Assembly: GCA_964472395.1 (NCBI GenBank)
Contig: CAYYMM010000001.1
Span: 1 to 64,000, forward strand
Source: CALFER01 sp964472395
GTDB lineage: Bacteria > CSSED10-310 > CALFER01
Length of the DNA stretch: 64,000 nt
Direction of reading: 5' to 3'
Under the pieces are notes generated by a model, which was not told the DNA's origin, did not search any database, and was given only the letters and a program-made list of their open reading frames with translations. Shown in pieces: positions 17,723-28,300 of the stretch (position 1 is the stretch's first letter; the number at the start of each line of letters is the position of its first letter). Position numbers and translations under genes: made by a program.

Positions 17723-18787
17723 CTAGAACAACTCCCCCAGGTTCGTTGTATACATGCTGTTGCGGAAGACCGGTTCGTACGTCCCGTCGGGGTAGACGAA
17801 GTCGAGGTCCATCTGGACCGGGTGTTCCATCCAGATCGTGTCGGGGAAGTGCTTCTTCGGACCGTAGCCCCAGTGCATCCCCATCGTTTTTTCGTTGCCG
17901 ACATGCGTGCCGTTGCAGCGGCCTTCGTCATTGACTCCGAGACCCAGCTTCGTAACGACGGCTTCTTCGGGATGCGCCGGATCCAGAACATGCTTGCGCG
18001 CTTTTTCCGCCTCAGGGCCATCCCCCAGGATCTCGACGATCCGGTTTTCCTTGATGCAGAAGATGACGAGTTCGTCTTCGATGATCGCCGGGATCTCGCC
18101 TTCCGACAGACTCTTACCGCGGACGTCGCCCGGAATGCCTGGATACGGACCGATGTTGGCGCACCCGGAGGGCAGGTTGATGAAGTCGCCGGGCCGGTGC
18201 GCTTCGCCGTTTTCCTTGAACATATACCGCTGCCCACGCAAGTCCAGCGTGCATTTCCACTGACAGCCCTCGAGTCTGAATGTCATCTCGGCGAAACTGG
18301 CCCGCCCCATTTTGTTCGTCAGGATATCGAACCGGAGGGGGATCTTCGAGTAATCCGCTTTAAAACCCTCGAAATCGACCCGGACGTTCGGCGCCGAGGC
18401 AAACCGGAATTTCTGAGTCAGCCGGCGCACGAGTTCACCGGTGATCGACGGCCCGGTGATCGCGACCACGATGTCCTTTTCGCCCCATGCATCCATCTTC
18501 GCCTTCAGATCGATCGGTTTCCCGTCAACGAATCCGTCGGCATCGAATTTTCCGGGATTCGGATCCCGCAGATCGATCGTCACGACCGGTTCGACCGTGA
18601 AACCGACCAGTTTGGCCAGTTCGACCATCTGTTCATGCCACAGCCGCGTCATTTCCTGCCGGTGTGTATGTCCCTCATTGGCGGTCTCGGCAGCCTTCGG
18701 GAAATCGTTGATGAACACGACGTTTTCACCGGGTTGAGGCGCCAGGGCGTCCATGTACAGTTTCTTCAGATTGTATTCCAGTTTCAT
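17723..18787 (-). CDS. M29-like (thermophilic aminopeptidase family) metallopeptidase homologue
   Basis: The product has 354 residues from ATG 18787, preceded by AAGGAGG. The segment TKLGLGVNDEGRCNGTHVGNEKTMGMHWGYGP aligns with the M29 metal-binding region (G-x-N, then H/E then H). INLPSGCANIGPYPG matches the family's conserved N-L-P-x-G-E region, with Cys where aminopeptidases usually have Glu. Related proteins are annotated as leucyl aminopeptidases or as 2,5-dihydroxypyridine-dioxygenase-like enzymes. The Glu-to-Cys change makes peptidase activity uncertain. No signal peptide is seen, so it is cytoplasmic. It has its own terminator and an apparent monocistronic setting. Confidence 0.7.
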   Translation of the reverse strand: MKLEYNLKKLYMDALAPQPGENVVFINDFPKAAETANEGHTHRQEMTRLWHEQMVELAKLVGFTVEPVVTIDLRDPNPGKFDADGFVDGKPIDLKAKMDAWGEKDIVVAITGPSITGELVRRLTQKFRFASAPNVRVDFEGFKADYSKIPLRFDILTNKMGRASFAEMTFRLEGCQWKCTLDLRGQRYMFKENGEAHRPGDFINLPSGCANIGPYPGIPGDVRGKSLSEGEIPAIIEDELVIFCIKENRIVEILGDGPEAEKARKHVLDPAHPEEAVVTKLGLGVNDEGRCNGTHVGNEKTMGMHWGYGPKKHFPDTIWMEHPVQMDLDFVYPDGTYEPVFRNSMYTTNLGELF

Positions 18788-18891
18788 TCGATGCCTCCTT
18801 AGAAGACAGGTTGATGGATCGCGTCGAGCGAGCGGAGGCATCATAGCGGAAACCCGGACACGACACAAATCCGCCCGTGCTTCGCTCTCCG

Positions 18892-19770
18892 TCAGATCTC
18901 GGCTGCCGGATCCCGGATGTCCCGGAACCCCTTGCCCAGCACCTGATTGACATTGCTGACAATCATGAACGCCCCCGGATCGATCTCCCGGACGATCTCC
19001 CGGAGCTGCGCGGTCTGTCTTGGCCGGATCACCATCATGAGCAGCTTCATCGGTGTGTTGGTCCAGGCCCCCTCCATCGGAAGATACGTGGCCCCTCGCT
19101 GCAATTCCGCCATCGCGCGTTCAGCGATCGTCTCGCTTTTCTTGCTCAGAATCAGCACCTTCTTCGACACGTTGAACGTATCGATGAACGCGTCGATCGA
19201 CAGGCAGTTCACGATGACCGCCAGAAGCGAATACATGCCGACTTCGACCGATTTCAGAAACACGCCTGCCGACGCCGCCACGACGAAATCGATGATGAGG
19301 AGCGCTCGGCCGATGTTGATGCTGGCGTAGCGCCCGAGAATCCTCGCGAGAATATCGGTGCCACCCGTCGAGGCATTTTGGTTGAAAACGACCGCCATGC
19401 CCATACCGGTGAGGAGATCGCCGAAGATCACCGCGATCAGCAGATCATCCGTGAGGAGTTCCATCGGATTGAGCCAGGCCAGTACGTCGATAAACACGGA
19501 AAGAAGCCCGCTGGCGATGATCGTCTTGAGGCCGAATCCTTTTCCGATCACGATGAAGCCGATGACGAACAGAACGATGTTCATAACCAACATCGACGCG
19601 CCGACGGGAATTTGCATGAGGTGAAACAGCACGACTGACACACCCGAAATCCCGCCCGCGGCGATCTTGTTGGGCACCAGAAACAGATCCAGGCCCGCGG
19701 CGATCAGCAGAAGACCTCCGCAGATCCGGATGTAATCATACACCGAGTTCAATACCTTCTTTTTATTCAT
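18892..19770 (-). CDS. YitT-family membrane protein (DUF161 plus DUF2179)
   Basis: The product has 292 residues. Of two adjacent ATG codons the second (19770) has better spacing from GGAGG. Five or six hydrophobic helices (about 10-185) contain the repeated family motif KIAAGGISGVSVVLFH and NQNASTGGTDILARIL. A soluble C-terminal DUF2179 domain follows (KKSETIAERAMAELQRGATYLPMEGAWT ... MIVSNVNQVLGKGF). Function is unknown in most bacteria; it is an inner-membrane protein. It is divergent from the giant-protein operon at 19922, and the intergenic DNA between them carries a 10-N gap. Confidence 0.9.
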   Translation of the reverse strand: MNKKKVLNSVYDYIRICGGLLLIAAGLDLFLVPNKIAAGGISGVSVVLFHLMQIPVGASMLVMNIVLFVIGFIVIGKGFGLKTIIASGLLSVFIDVLAWLNPMELLTDDLLIAVIFGDLLTGMGMAVVFNQNASTGGTDILARILGRYASINIGRALLIIDFVVAASAGVFLKSVEVGMYSLLAVIVNCLSIDAFIDTFNVSKKVLILSKKSETIAERAMAELQRGATYLPMEGAWTNTPMKLLMMVIRPRQTAQLREIVREIDPGAFMIVSNVNQVLGKGFRDIRDPAAEI

Positions 19771-19818
19771 CATGACCTCCAGCCGCCCGGAGAGCATCCG
19801 GACCGGCGGACGCGAGAT

Positions 19819-19828
19819 NNNNNNNNNN
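19819..19828. other. 10-N assembly gap
   Basis: Ten N lie in the divergent intergenic region between the yitT-family gene and the operon at 19922. Unlike the gap at 8062, the flanks are not duplicated. The upstream promoter region of the operon is therefore incompletely known. Confidence 0.95.
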
Positions 19829-19921
19829 CATTAACGTGCGAACGAGTCAAGGTTTCTTGACGATCCGGGAAAAAACAGAGATGATATTTTGAATATGTAC
19901 GCCAGTTGAGGGAGGTTCAGC

Positions 19922-22900
19922 ATGATGCGACACGGGAATCGATCGACACAGCATTCCATTTTTGCATACGGCCACCCGTTCCGTTCGCGCCCGGTCTGGT
20001 CGGTCATGCTGGCCTGTCTCGCCAGTCTGGCTCTGTGTAAAGGAGCGGATTCTCCGCTCGTGGAACCCTCGTCGCTGCCGTCAGCCGGCGTCCATCAGGT
20101 CTCCCTGACGATCCCGCAGTTCGGCTACTATGCCATGATCGCCCGAAGCGACACCGGAGTCGCTCTGCAACTGGTCGACCCGATGAGCGGTCCCGGGGAC
20201 ATCTCTGGCGAACCGGGCAAACAGGACGGCCGGATCGATCGGTTTCTCGATGCCGGGACCTATCGGCTGACGGTGACCGGACATCCCGATGCAACCGGAG
20301 AAACCGAACTGTCGGTCCGGCGGTTCACCGAACCGGCAGACAGCCCGGTTCAGGAACTTCCCGAGTTCGATGTGCAGGAAACCGTGCTGGGAGACTTCGA
20401 GATCCGTTCGTGGTGGATCACCGTGGATTCCTTGTCTGACCTGGTTGTGAGCGCCGCCGGCAGAGCGCTCGCACGCATGGAACTCTGGCGCGAAGGCGGC
20501 TGGATCGAGCCATCTGTGCATCAGCAGGAAGCGTCGCAGCCGGTTCCCGGCCATTCTCTCTCTGTCCATTTCCTGTATCGCAAGCTGTCTCCCGGCCGCT
20601 ACCGCCTGTCTCTTTACGCCGGCGCACCCCTCCCCTGGGCGGTCGATTCGGATGCTTATCCGCTTTACGTTCGCAGGGGCCTTCTGTCGATCGGCGACAC
20701 TGGCCGGATTTCCCGGATCATGAGTCCGATCGGTGTGGACCTATATTCGATCTCCGGCCAGTCGGACTATCTCCGGGCCGAACTGTCTGAGCGGAACCGG
20801 TTGAACATCGATGTGCAGTTCCAGGATCCCTCTGAGCTGTTCGGGAGGACAGAGCGGACAGCCGAAATCGTGCCGGAATCGAAACTGCCCTTCACCGAGA
20901 TGCGCCTGACGCGAACCGATAACCGTCGATTGATTCTGGTCCGCGGCGGCGCAGGGTTGCGATATACCGTGCAGAATTTTCAGATCGCGAGACAGCGTTA
21001 CATCGGCCGGGGTATCCATTGGCTGTCGTCCATCCGCTCCGGAAATCCGATCGATCATCTGGATCAGACGATGATTCTGATCAGGACCTCGCCCGAGTTC
21101 AAGGTCATCGAAACACGGGCGATCCCGATTACCGACACGGCCGCCTGGGCGCGCCGGTTTAACCTGACTTCTGAAGCCACGCTGCATCTGGAAATCAAGA
21201 CTTCAGGCGAATATGCCATTGTATCCGAAGGTCCCGAAGCGCGGTTCCGGATCGAACCGGTTTTCGATGTGCCGCCCCCGAACTACTCGCCGCCCCCCTT
21301 CCGCGCATCCGGTTACCGGTATTCGCTCGATGCCGGCTTTTATCTCCTCACCATGCAGACCGAGCAGTCCGGTGTGCTGAAACTGGCGATCGGTCCGCCG
21401 GCGATGGCCGAGGATGCCATGAAAACGCGGCTCGCTTCTGATCCCCCGCAGGAAGATCCCCCGCAGGGAGGGTGCGTCATGGCCCCCATCCGGATCACCG
21501 ACAGCCAGCAATACCGGCTCATGGAAAATTCGCTTCCGGATGAACTGACGGGAATCTGTTTCCGGTCGTTTCCCCTCGACATCGACGATTCACTCTCGTT
21601 TTTTATCCAGGCCGGCCAGACCATCACGGTTCCGAACATACGGTCGAAACGCGACGTGACGATTCGAGCGCTCGCGGAAGACGGCACATTGCTGGATATC
21701 GCCGGGAAAGACGGTCCGTTCGCCCAGGAGTTTGCCATGCCGGCAGGAGAGACGCTCCTGCAGGTGCGAAATCCCGGGAATCAGACGACCTGCGTCACGT
21801 TGATCGCTGTGCGCCATGATGGAGACGCCGATCAGGCGGAGGGGGATTTCTTCGAGTCCGACCTCCAGGCGCTCACGACCCGGAACCGCGTCTCGTTCAG
21901 CGGCGAGCCGGGTGAGACCCGCTCGTGCGTGGCCCGTATCGACGAGGCCGGTTTTTATATGATCGAATCGACCGGGTTGCTGGCGATCGAAGCGGCGATG
22001 AGTTCGCGGACGGAATCGGGGATTCTGGGCGCGACGAAGAACGGACCGGGTCGCAACGCCGTTCTTCTGCCCTATCTGCGCGAAGGTGATTATCTGGTTT
22101 CATTCCGCCTCACCGGAGGTTCCCGGGGAAGTTTCGGTGCCAGGCTGCAACAGCTCGATTCGATCGACGCGGGCCGCATTGCCGCTGGAGCCGTCGGGCG
22201 CGTCGCAATCCCCGCGCATCATGCTGCCGCGTTCGGAGTGGCAATCCCTGAAAAAGGTGCGTATCGCATCACCGCAGACGGGTTGAACCAGACCTTCCGC
22301 CTGAGAATCGAAGATCCCGACGGATGGCCGATCACCCAACCGGGCACGCCCGGGAGCCTTGATCTCGAGATGGATTCCGGCGATTACACCGTCCGGATCA
22401 TGCCCCTTACCGTGGAATCGAAATGTCTCATGTCCATCGATCCGATTCGGAAAGAATCGATCCTGGAAGGACATGGTCCCCATCCGCTGTCGCTCGGGGT
22501 CACCGCCCGGTGCCGGTGGATGGAACCGGCATCCGGCGCCACACGCGATCCCGATGAGTGGACGCTGCACGTGCCGGCGAAAATCACGGCGACCATCCGC
22601 CTGTCGAGCGAGATGCAGGGCGAGCTGACGTGCGTGTCGGACCCGGGCCATCCCTCCGTGACACTTCCGGCGAATCGCCCGTGGAACGGTGCGATCGACG
22701 CGGGCGATTATCGGATCACGGCGGTCTGTTCACGATCCAACAACGCGCTGGATTATGAAATCCGTGTGGACAGCGACGAGTTGGTGGATGGCGTGACCCT
22801 TCCCGTCACGAAACCCGGGTCTTTCGACGTGTCGATCGCCCATCCGGCCTTCGTCATTCTCAGATCGTCCGGAACGATGGATCTCAAGGCACGCCTCGTG

Positions 22901-25375
22901 GACCCGGACGGCGTGTCGGTCGCCGCCGGCGATGACCTGCCTGATGACTGGAACTTCCTGCTGACGGCCCGGGTCGAATCGGGCCGCTACACGCTCCGGA
23001 TCGACAAGGCTTCCCTCGATCAAGTTTCCCCATCGCCGCGGGGTGATGGCGCGCCGAACTCCCGTTGGAGTCATTCCGGGCAGGAATATGAAGGGGAGGG
23101 GGAGGACTCTTATGATGAGGAGACTGAAGACTCGCAGGTCGAGGATGATTCCGGAGCGTATTTCCCGGTTGTCGTACCGATCGAGCCCGAGCCGCGGCAG
23201 ATGATGACCGCCGGATCCGTTTCCATGACGGTCCCCGAAGAGATTCTCTGTGCCGAGGTGACGTCTCCGTATAACGGTTCGGTCGCCCTGACGGATGATC
23301 TGACGTTTTTCCCCGTCGAATGCGCGCCGGATGCCAATGTGCTCGTGATCCGGGGCGAATCGTCGAACCCGTTCCTGCTCACGGCGGTTTTTCAATCCCC
23401 GCAGGGCGAATCCCGGCAGGTCTGGACATCCGGAAAATCCTGCCGGCTCGACGTCCCGTTCCCGGACGAAATGCCGGAACGGAAATCATCCATTGAACCG
23501 GAACGCCCGATGGTGTTCGTCGGTGTCGTGTCGCTTGTGGCCGGTCCCGGTTCCGCGGAACTCGGCATCACCGCTGCCCGGATCCCCGAGGTCAGCGAAG
23601 CGGATCTGGCTCACGGAGTATCCGTCTATCCCGTCGAGTGTCTCGATCTGTCTGTCGGCCTGACCGCCGTGCGCTGTGAGCACCCCGGGTTGTTTACCGT
23701 GATCGACCCGTCCGGCGCCCCGAACATCCGCACGTCGACAGGCTCGGCACGCCCTTGTGAACCGTCACCGTTTTCCCGGTTCCCGGTCACCGGATCCATG
23801 CTCTGGATCGCGTCTGATATCGAATCCGGGACTCCACTACCCATCATCCGCTGCGAGCGTTTGCGAATCCGGGCGGGTTCCGAAGGAGCACTTCGGATCG
23901 GATGCGCTCCGGGAGATTTCATCCAGTGCGATCTCGACAGCAAACTGAAAGACCCCGTGATTCTGACGGCGTATGCACAGGATGCCGTTCCGGGCGTATC
24001 GGCAGCATCCGGAACCCCGTTCAATGCCGATGCGCGATCCATGTCCGTCGGGCATTCATCCGCCGTGTCCCTCACGCTGAACGGCAAGGGCAACCGGGCA
24101 GTCGTCTGGAATGCCGATCCCGGCAGCCGCGAGACGATCGAAGTTACGCTGCAGATCACTCCGGTCAGGGATCCGATCCGCGAGTCCTTTTCAGTGGCTC
24201 CGGTGACACTCTCGCTCCTCCCCGGAGAATCCCGGATGCTGCCCCTCCACGAGACGTCCGGAAGTCTGACTGTGTCAGTGGACGACACGGCTGTCGCCGC
24301 GTATCTCGTCGATGACAGCCCCGTCCATGTTCTGGCCGGACACGGCACGATGGGTCTGATGACGTTCGATGTCGACGGAGGCGCTCTGTTTCTGGCCAAT
24401 CCCGGGACGTCTCCGGCCGTCGCGTCGATCGTTCTGTATCCTTCGGATCCATCTTCGGCTTCTTTCGACGTCTCGGAGACCCGCTCGGTCGAACGCACGT
24501 TTGCCGCTCGTGGCAACCGGTGCATCCGGATTGTGCATCCCGAACCTGGAATACCCCGGATCCTTCATGTGCAGGGCGCAGCCGGCGAGGTTCTGTTTCA
24601 GAGTGAAGGTGGGTTGATCGGCTCCGGCAGTCCTCTGCGGATTTACGATTCCGGAACCTGTCTCGTACCGCACGAGTCCGGATCGATCGTCGTGTGGCTT
24701 GACGGTGAGACCGGATCGGATACCACTCTGTGGCCCGAGGTGCAGACCGAGATCCGGAAGGTCGAGCTTCCGATTGCTCTGAATCTGAGCGGCGCGGCGG
24801 TGGCGACGGAGATTTCGATCGAGGAACTGTCGGCGCTGCATCTGGCTGTGCCATGCCCGGCGATCGTCCGGCTGGTGCATGGTGAAACGCCCGAGTATCA
24901 CGCCATGCCGGACGGAGGCGTCATCGACACACTCGCGCGCCCCGGAAACACGCAGATTTCGATCCGGGCCCTGAACGACCGGCAACTCTCGGGATCTCTC
25001 GAGATCGCCGGTTCACCCGCCCAGACGATCCGAGAAGGACCCGGCGACTGGAAAATTCTGCAGCCCGGGTACAGCGCGGCTTTTTCTTTCGAGGTATCGC
25101 GAACCGGAGCGATCGGGATCGGTGTTTTATCGGTAGGCGGTGTCGTGCAATGTGAACTCTTCAACGCCGACGGTGAACGGATCGGACGTGGTGTGGTTCA
25201 GATGCCGGAACTGGAGCCCGGCGGATACTCAATCCTGGTGAAGGCATCTCCGGATAACGGTCCGGTCAGGATCCGGCCGGCGCTCGCGGGATTGGTCGAA
25301 CCGCCGAAACAACCACCGGAAGACGTGATCAAAACATATCTCGGCTTTTCGAACTTGGAGGGCACACATCCATGA
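19922..25375 (+). CDS. Unrecognised 1817-residue secreted beta-rich protein coupled to an alpha-2-macroglobulin
   Basis: I do not recognise the family. A hydrophobic segment after a basic N-terminus (PVWSVMLACLASLALCKGA) looks like a signal peptide. Much of the chain is beta-rich and repeats a G-x-Y-x-hydrophobic turn: AGTYRLTV (near residue 109), PGRYRLSLYAG, AGFYLLTM, AGFYMIES, EGDYLVSFR, KGAYRITADG, SGDYTVRIM, AGDYRITAV, SGRYTLRID and PGGYSILVK. This is the signature of pre-peptidase C-terminal-like or related beta-sandwich domains in series, perhaps ten. An acidic linker interrupts the series near 1056-1080 (GEGEDSYDEETEDSQVEDD). There is no C-terminal anchor. GAGGGAGG precedes the ATG. 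The stop overlaps the start of the next gene (ATGA), so it is very likely made with the A2M protein. Confidence 0.75.
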   Translation: MMRHGNRSTQHSIFAYGHPFRSRPVWSVMLACLASLALCKGADSPLVEPSSLPSAGVHQVSLTIPQFGYYAMIARSDTGVALQLVDPMSGPGDISGEPGKQDGRIDRFLDAGTYRLTVTGHPDATGETELSVRRFTEPADSPVQELPEFDVQETVLGDFEIRSWWITVDSLSDLVVSAAGRALARMELWREGGWIEPSVHQQEASQPVPGHSLSVHFLYRKLSPGRYRLSLYAGAPLPWAVDSDAYPLYVRRGLLSIGDTGRISRIMSPIGVDLYSISGQSDYLRAELSERNRLNIDVQFQDPSELFGRTERTAEIVPESKLPFTEMRLTRTDNRRLILVRGGAGLRYTVQNFQIARQRYIGRGIHWLSSIRSGNPIDHLDQTMILIRTSPEFKVIETRAIPITDTAAWARRFNLTSEATLHLEIKTSGEYAIVSEGPEARFRIEPVFDVPPPNYSPPPFRASGYRYSLDAGFYLLTMQTEQSGVLKLAIGPPAMAEDAMKTRLASDPPQEDPPQGGCVMAPIRITDSQQYRLMENSLPDELTGICFRSFPLDIDDSLSFFIQAGQTITVPNIRSKRDVTIRALAEDGTLLDIAGKDGPFAQEFAMPAGETLLQVRNPGNQTTCVTLIAVRHDGDADQAEGDFFESDLQALTTRNRVSFSGEPGETRSCVARIDEAGFYMIESTGLLAIEAAMSSRTESGILGATKNGPGRNAVLLPYLREGDYLVSFRLTGGSRGSFGARLQQLDSIDAGRIAAGAVGRVAIPAHHAAAFGVAIPEKGAYRITADGLNQTFRLRIEDPDGWPITQPGTPGSLDLEMDSGDYTVRIMPLTVESKCLMSIDPIRKESILEGHGPHPLSLGVTARCRWMEPASGATRDPDEWTLHVPAKITATIRLSSEMQGELTCVSDPGHPSVTLPANRPWNGAIDAGDYRITAVCSRSNNALDYEIRVDSDELVDGVTLPVTKPGSFDVSIAHPAFVILRSSGTMDLKARLVDPDGVSVAAGDDLPDDWNFLLTARVESGRYTLRIDKASLDQVSPSPRGDGAPNSRWSHSGQEYEGEGEDSYDEETEDSQVEDDSGAYFPVVVPIEPEPRQMMTAGSVSMTVPEEILCAEVTSPYNGSVALTDDLTFFPVECAPDANVLVIRGESSNPFLLTAVFQSPQGESRQVWTSGKSCRLDVPFPDEMPERKSSIEPERPMVFVGVVSLVAGPGSAELGITAARIPEVSEADLAHGVSVYPVECLDLSVGLTAVRCEHPGLFTVIDPSGAPNIRTSTGSARPCEPSPFSRFPVTGSMLWIASDIESGTPLPIIRCERLRIRAGSEGALRIGCAPGDFIQCDLDSKLKDPVILTAYAQDAVPGVSAASGTPFNADARSMSVGHSSAVSLTLNGKGNRAVVWNADPGSRETIEVTLQITPVRDPIRESFSVAPVTLSLLPGESRMLPLHETSGSLTVSVDDTAVAAYLVDDSPVHVLAGHGTMGLMTFDVDGGALFLANPGTSPAVASIVLYPSDPSSASFDVSETRSVERTFAARGNRCIRIVHPEPGIPRILHVQGAAGEVLFQSEGGLIGSGSPLRIYDSGTCLVPHESGSIVVWLDGETGSDTTLWPEVQTEIRKVELPIALNLSGAAVATEISIEELSALHLAVPCPAIVRLVHGETPEYHAMPDGGVIDTLARPGNTQISIRALNDRQLSGSLEIAGSPAQTIREGPGDWKILQPGYSAAFSFEVSRTGAIGIGVLSVGGVVQCELFNADGERIGRGVVQMPELEPGGYSILVKASPDNGPVRIRPALAGLVEPPKQPPEDVIKTYLGFSNLEGTHP

Positions 25376-28300
25376 AACCAGCAACTCGTCTCTCTCTGAT
25401 TCTGTCCCTCCTTGTTCTGTTTCTTTGCCTCGATCCCATCAGTCGCGCGGCGTCGACATCCGGAAAGATCGTCCCGGAACAATTCCTCAGGCGTTGGGAT
25501 CCCGTTACGTTTTTTATGTCGGACGCATCCGATATAGAACCGGGGACTATTGAACCGAATCCTGAAGAATATGTGGAAATGGATCCAGCCCATCCGGGTG
25601 AATTCATCTGGATCGACTCGAGAACCCTGCAATTTCGTCCCGTCGATGCATGGCCTCCCCATGCATCTTTCACGTTTCGCCTCGACGGATCCGAACGGAT
25701 TCTGCACTGCCTCGCATCTCCACCGATCAGAACGTCCCCAGCGGCAGCCTCCGAGAATCTGGATCCGATCGATTCGTTGACGCTGACGTTTCCGGATCCG
25801 GTCGATCCGGCACGGCTTGCATCGATGCTCGAGATCGAGCTGCGGCCGTTGCCCGGTTTACCGGGGGATCGATTCCGGGTTCTGAACCGGCAGGATTTCG
25901 AACTCAAGGCGATGCCGCGGGCCGACCGCCACGATCCGATGACCATAGTCGTGACCTGTCATGATCCAATCCCGGCGGGAACCCACGCGACGATAACCAT
26001 GCAACTCGGCGACGACCCGTCATTCGGCCGATTCACCGTGTTGACGTTCTCGACTGCGGAACCCTTCCGGGCCATTGCGTTCGGATCTCGAACAACCCGG
26101 TTGCCCATCACGCTCGAAGGTTCGATCTACTCGAAGGATCAAGCGCTGAACTGCGGTGTCGGGAAGGCCGTGTTCGCCATCGAGTTTTCATCGACATTGC
26201 GCCCGGTCACACCCATCGAAGGCCGCGATCTCGTGCGCATCGCCCCACCGGTTTCCAACATGGATTTCACTGCCGAAGGCAAGCTGCTGTATCTGAACGG
26301 CGATTTTGAGCGGGATGTGCTGTATCACGTGACTCTGGCACCTTCTCCCCTGACCGATGCATCGGGCCGGAAACTCTTGCTTGATTCGCCGAGTGAGCTG
26401 TTTTTCTATTTTCCGAATCAACCCGCATACATCAAATGGACGCAAGCGCAGGGGATTGTGGAACGGTACGGACCGCGGCAGATTCCGATTGACGGCCGCG
26501 GATTCGATCAGGTCGATCTGCGCATCTACCGCGTCGACCCTCTCGACATCTCCTATTGGCCGTTCCCGAACGATCCGGTGGAAATCGATGAAAACGATGC
26601 GCCTCCCCCTGCCGGGGAAGAACCAGAACCCTATCAGTTCCGATATTCGATGATTCATTCGTGGGAATTGTCTCGGCAGCTAGGCAATCTGAACGTTCCG
26701 GACGTGAGCATGCTGGCTGATCTGCCTTTCACGGCATCCGACCCGGCGGGACATGCCGGAATCGACCTCGAACCCATTCTGGCCGAGACCTTCGGGCCAC
26801 AGACACCCGGTCATTACATCATCGGAATCCGCACGCTCGACACCTCCACCCGCCGGAGTTTCGTGCGGATCCAGGCAACCGACCTTTCTCTGACGACCAT
26901 CGAAACCGATGAGACCGTGGTGTTTTCGGTGACATCCCTGTCGAGTTCTCAACCGGTTCCGGGCGCGTCGATTCGTGTGGAACGCTTCGAACGGGATTCC
27001 CGAACGGGGATCGCCCAGATCGAAGGAACGACGGATTCAGAAGGGTTGTTCCGGTTCCGGATACTGAAACAGAATGAGTGCGGAATCCATCGGATCGTCG
27101 TGACCAAAGACGACGATGTGCTCGTGCTCGACCCGAATCAGATTCCCGACACTTACGCGGACGGCAACTGGACACCCACCCGCCAGACATGGCTGCAATA
27201 CATCTGTTACGAACGCGGCGACGACCCGGCGGATGGATCCGTCGGGCATCTGTTCACGGAACGTCCCGTGTATCGTCCGGAAGATACCGTGCATATCAAA
27301 GGCTATCTCCGAAATCGCATCGACGGCCGGCTGGAACCGATGGCAAAAGACGTCATTCTGAAAATACGAAGCCCCGGAGACTCCGAATGGAGTATTCCGA
27401 TCTCGGTGAAGGAACCGGGCAATTTTTACCATGCGTTCGCCGAGCCCAATCTGCCGACCGGTCTGTATCAGGTTGAGGTGATCGAGCCGGTCGAACATGT
27501 GATCGCTTCGACCAGTTTCCGGATCGATGCCTATCGCATCCCGCGTTTCGAGGTTTCTCTGCATGGTCCCGACCGCGTGCCTCTCGATGCGCCGTTCGAT
27601 ATCCGGATGACCGCCTCCTATTACGCCGGAGGAAGTGTTGCGGCACGACCGGTCAACTGGAGGGTCACGCAACTGCCGTATGAGTGGAAACCATCCCGTT
27701 ATCCCGGATACGGATTCTCGGCTCATCAGCAGTTCATCGGGCGGAAACCGCCTGAGTCCTGGCCGAAACTCGATTCGGACGGAACGACCGATGATACCGG
27801 CTCGGACCTGCTTTCGATCAATCCGGCTTCGGACATGTCGGCCGAGCCCAGGATCTATGCGATTGAAGCGACCGTTCGGGATGTGGACGACATGACGGTG
27901 ACGACCGCTCGGCGTGTGTTTGCGGTTCCTCCGTTCGCGATCGGATTGAAAACGGGGAAGTACTTCGAGACGGCTTCGGATGCTGCCGCCGAATTCATCG
28001 TCCTGGGACCGGATGAAAAACCAGTTGCCGGAAAAGACGTCACGATGCGTCTGATACGGCGACAATGGCATTCCCACCTGCGCGCGTCGGACTTTACCGA
28101 CGGTGTTGCGCGGTACGTGACGGATGTGGTGGACGAAACAGTCCGGGAGGACCGTCTGACCAGCCGCGAAACAGCCCGCAGCATCGATCTGGACATTCCT
28201 TCGGCCGGTGTCTACGTCCTTGAACTCGAAGGAACCGATTCGCTCGGCCGCGCCTATGTGGTCCGATCGGATTTTTTTGTCGGCGGCGATGAACCCGTCA

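Noticed and set aside
23731..23755. Another TGAGC-type hairpin inside the 1817-residue gene
   Set aside because: GTCGACAGGCTCGG resembles the loop but the flanks do not form a proper stem, and the bases are coding.
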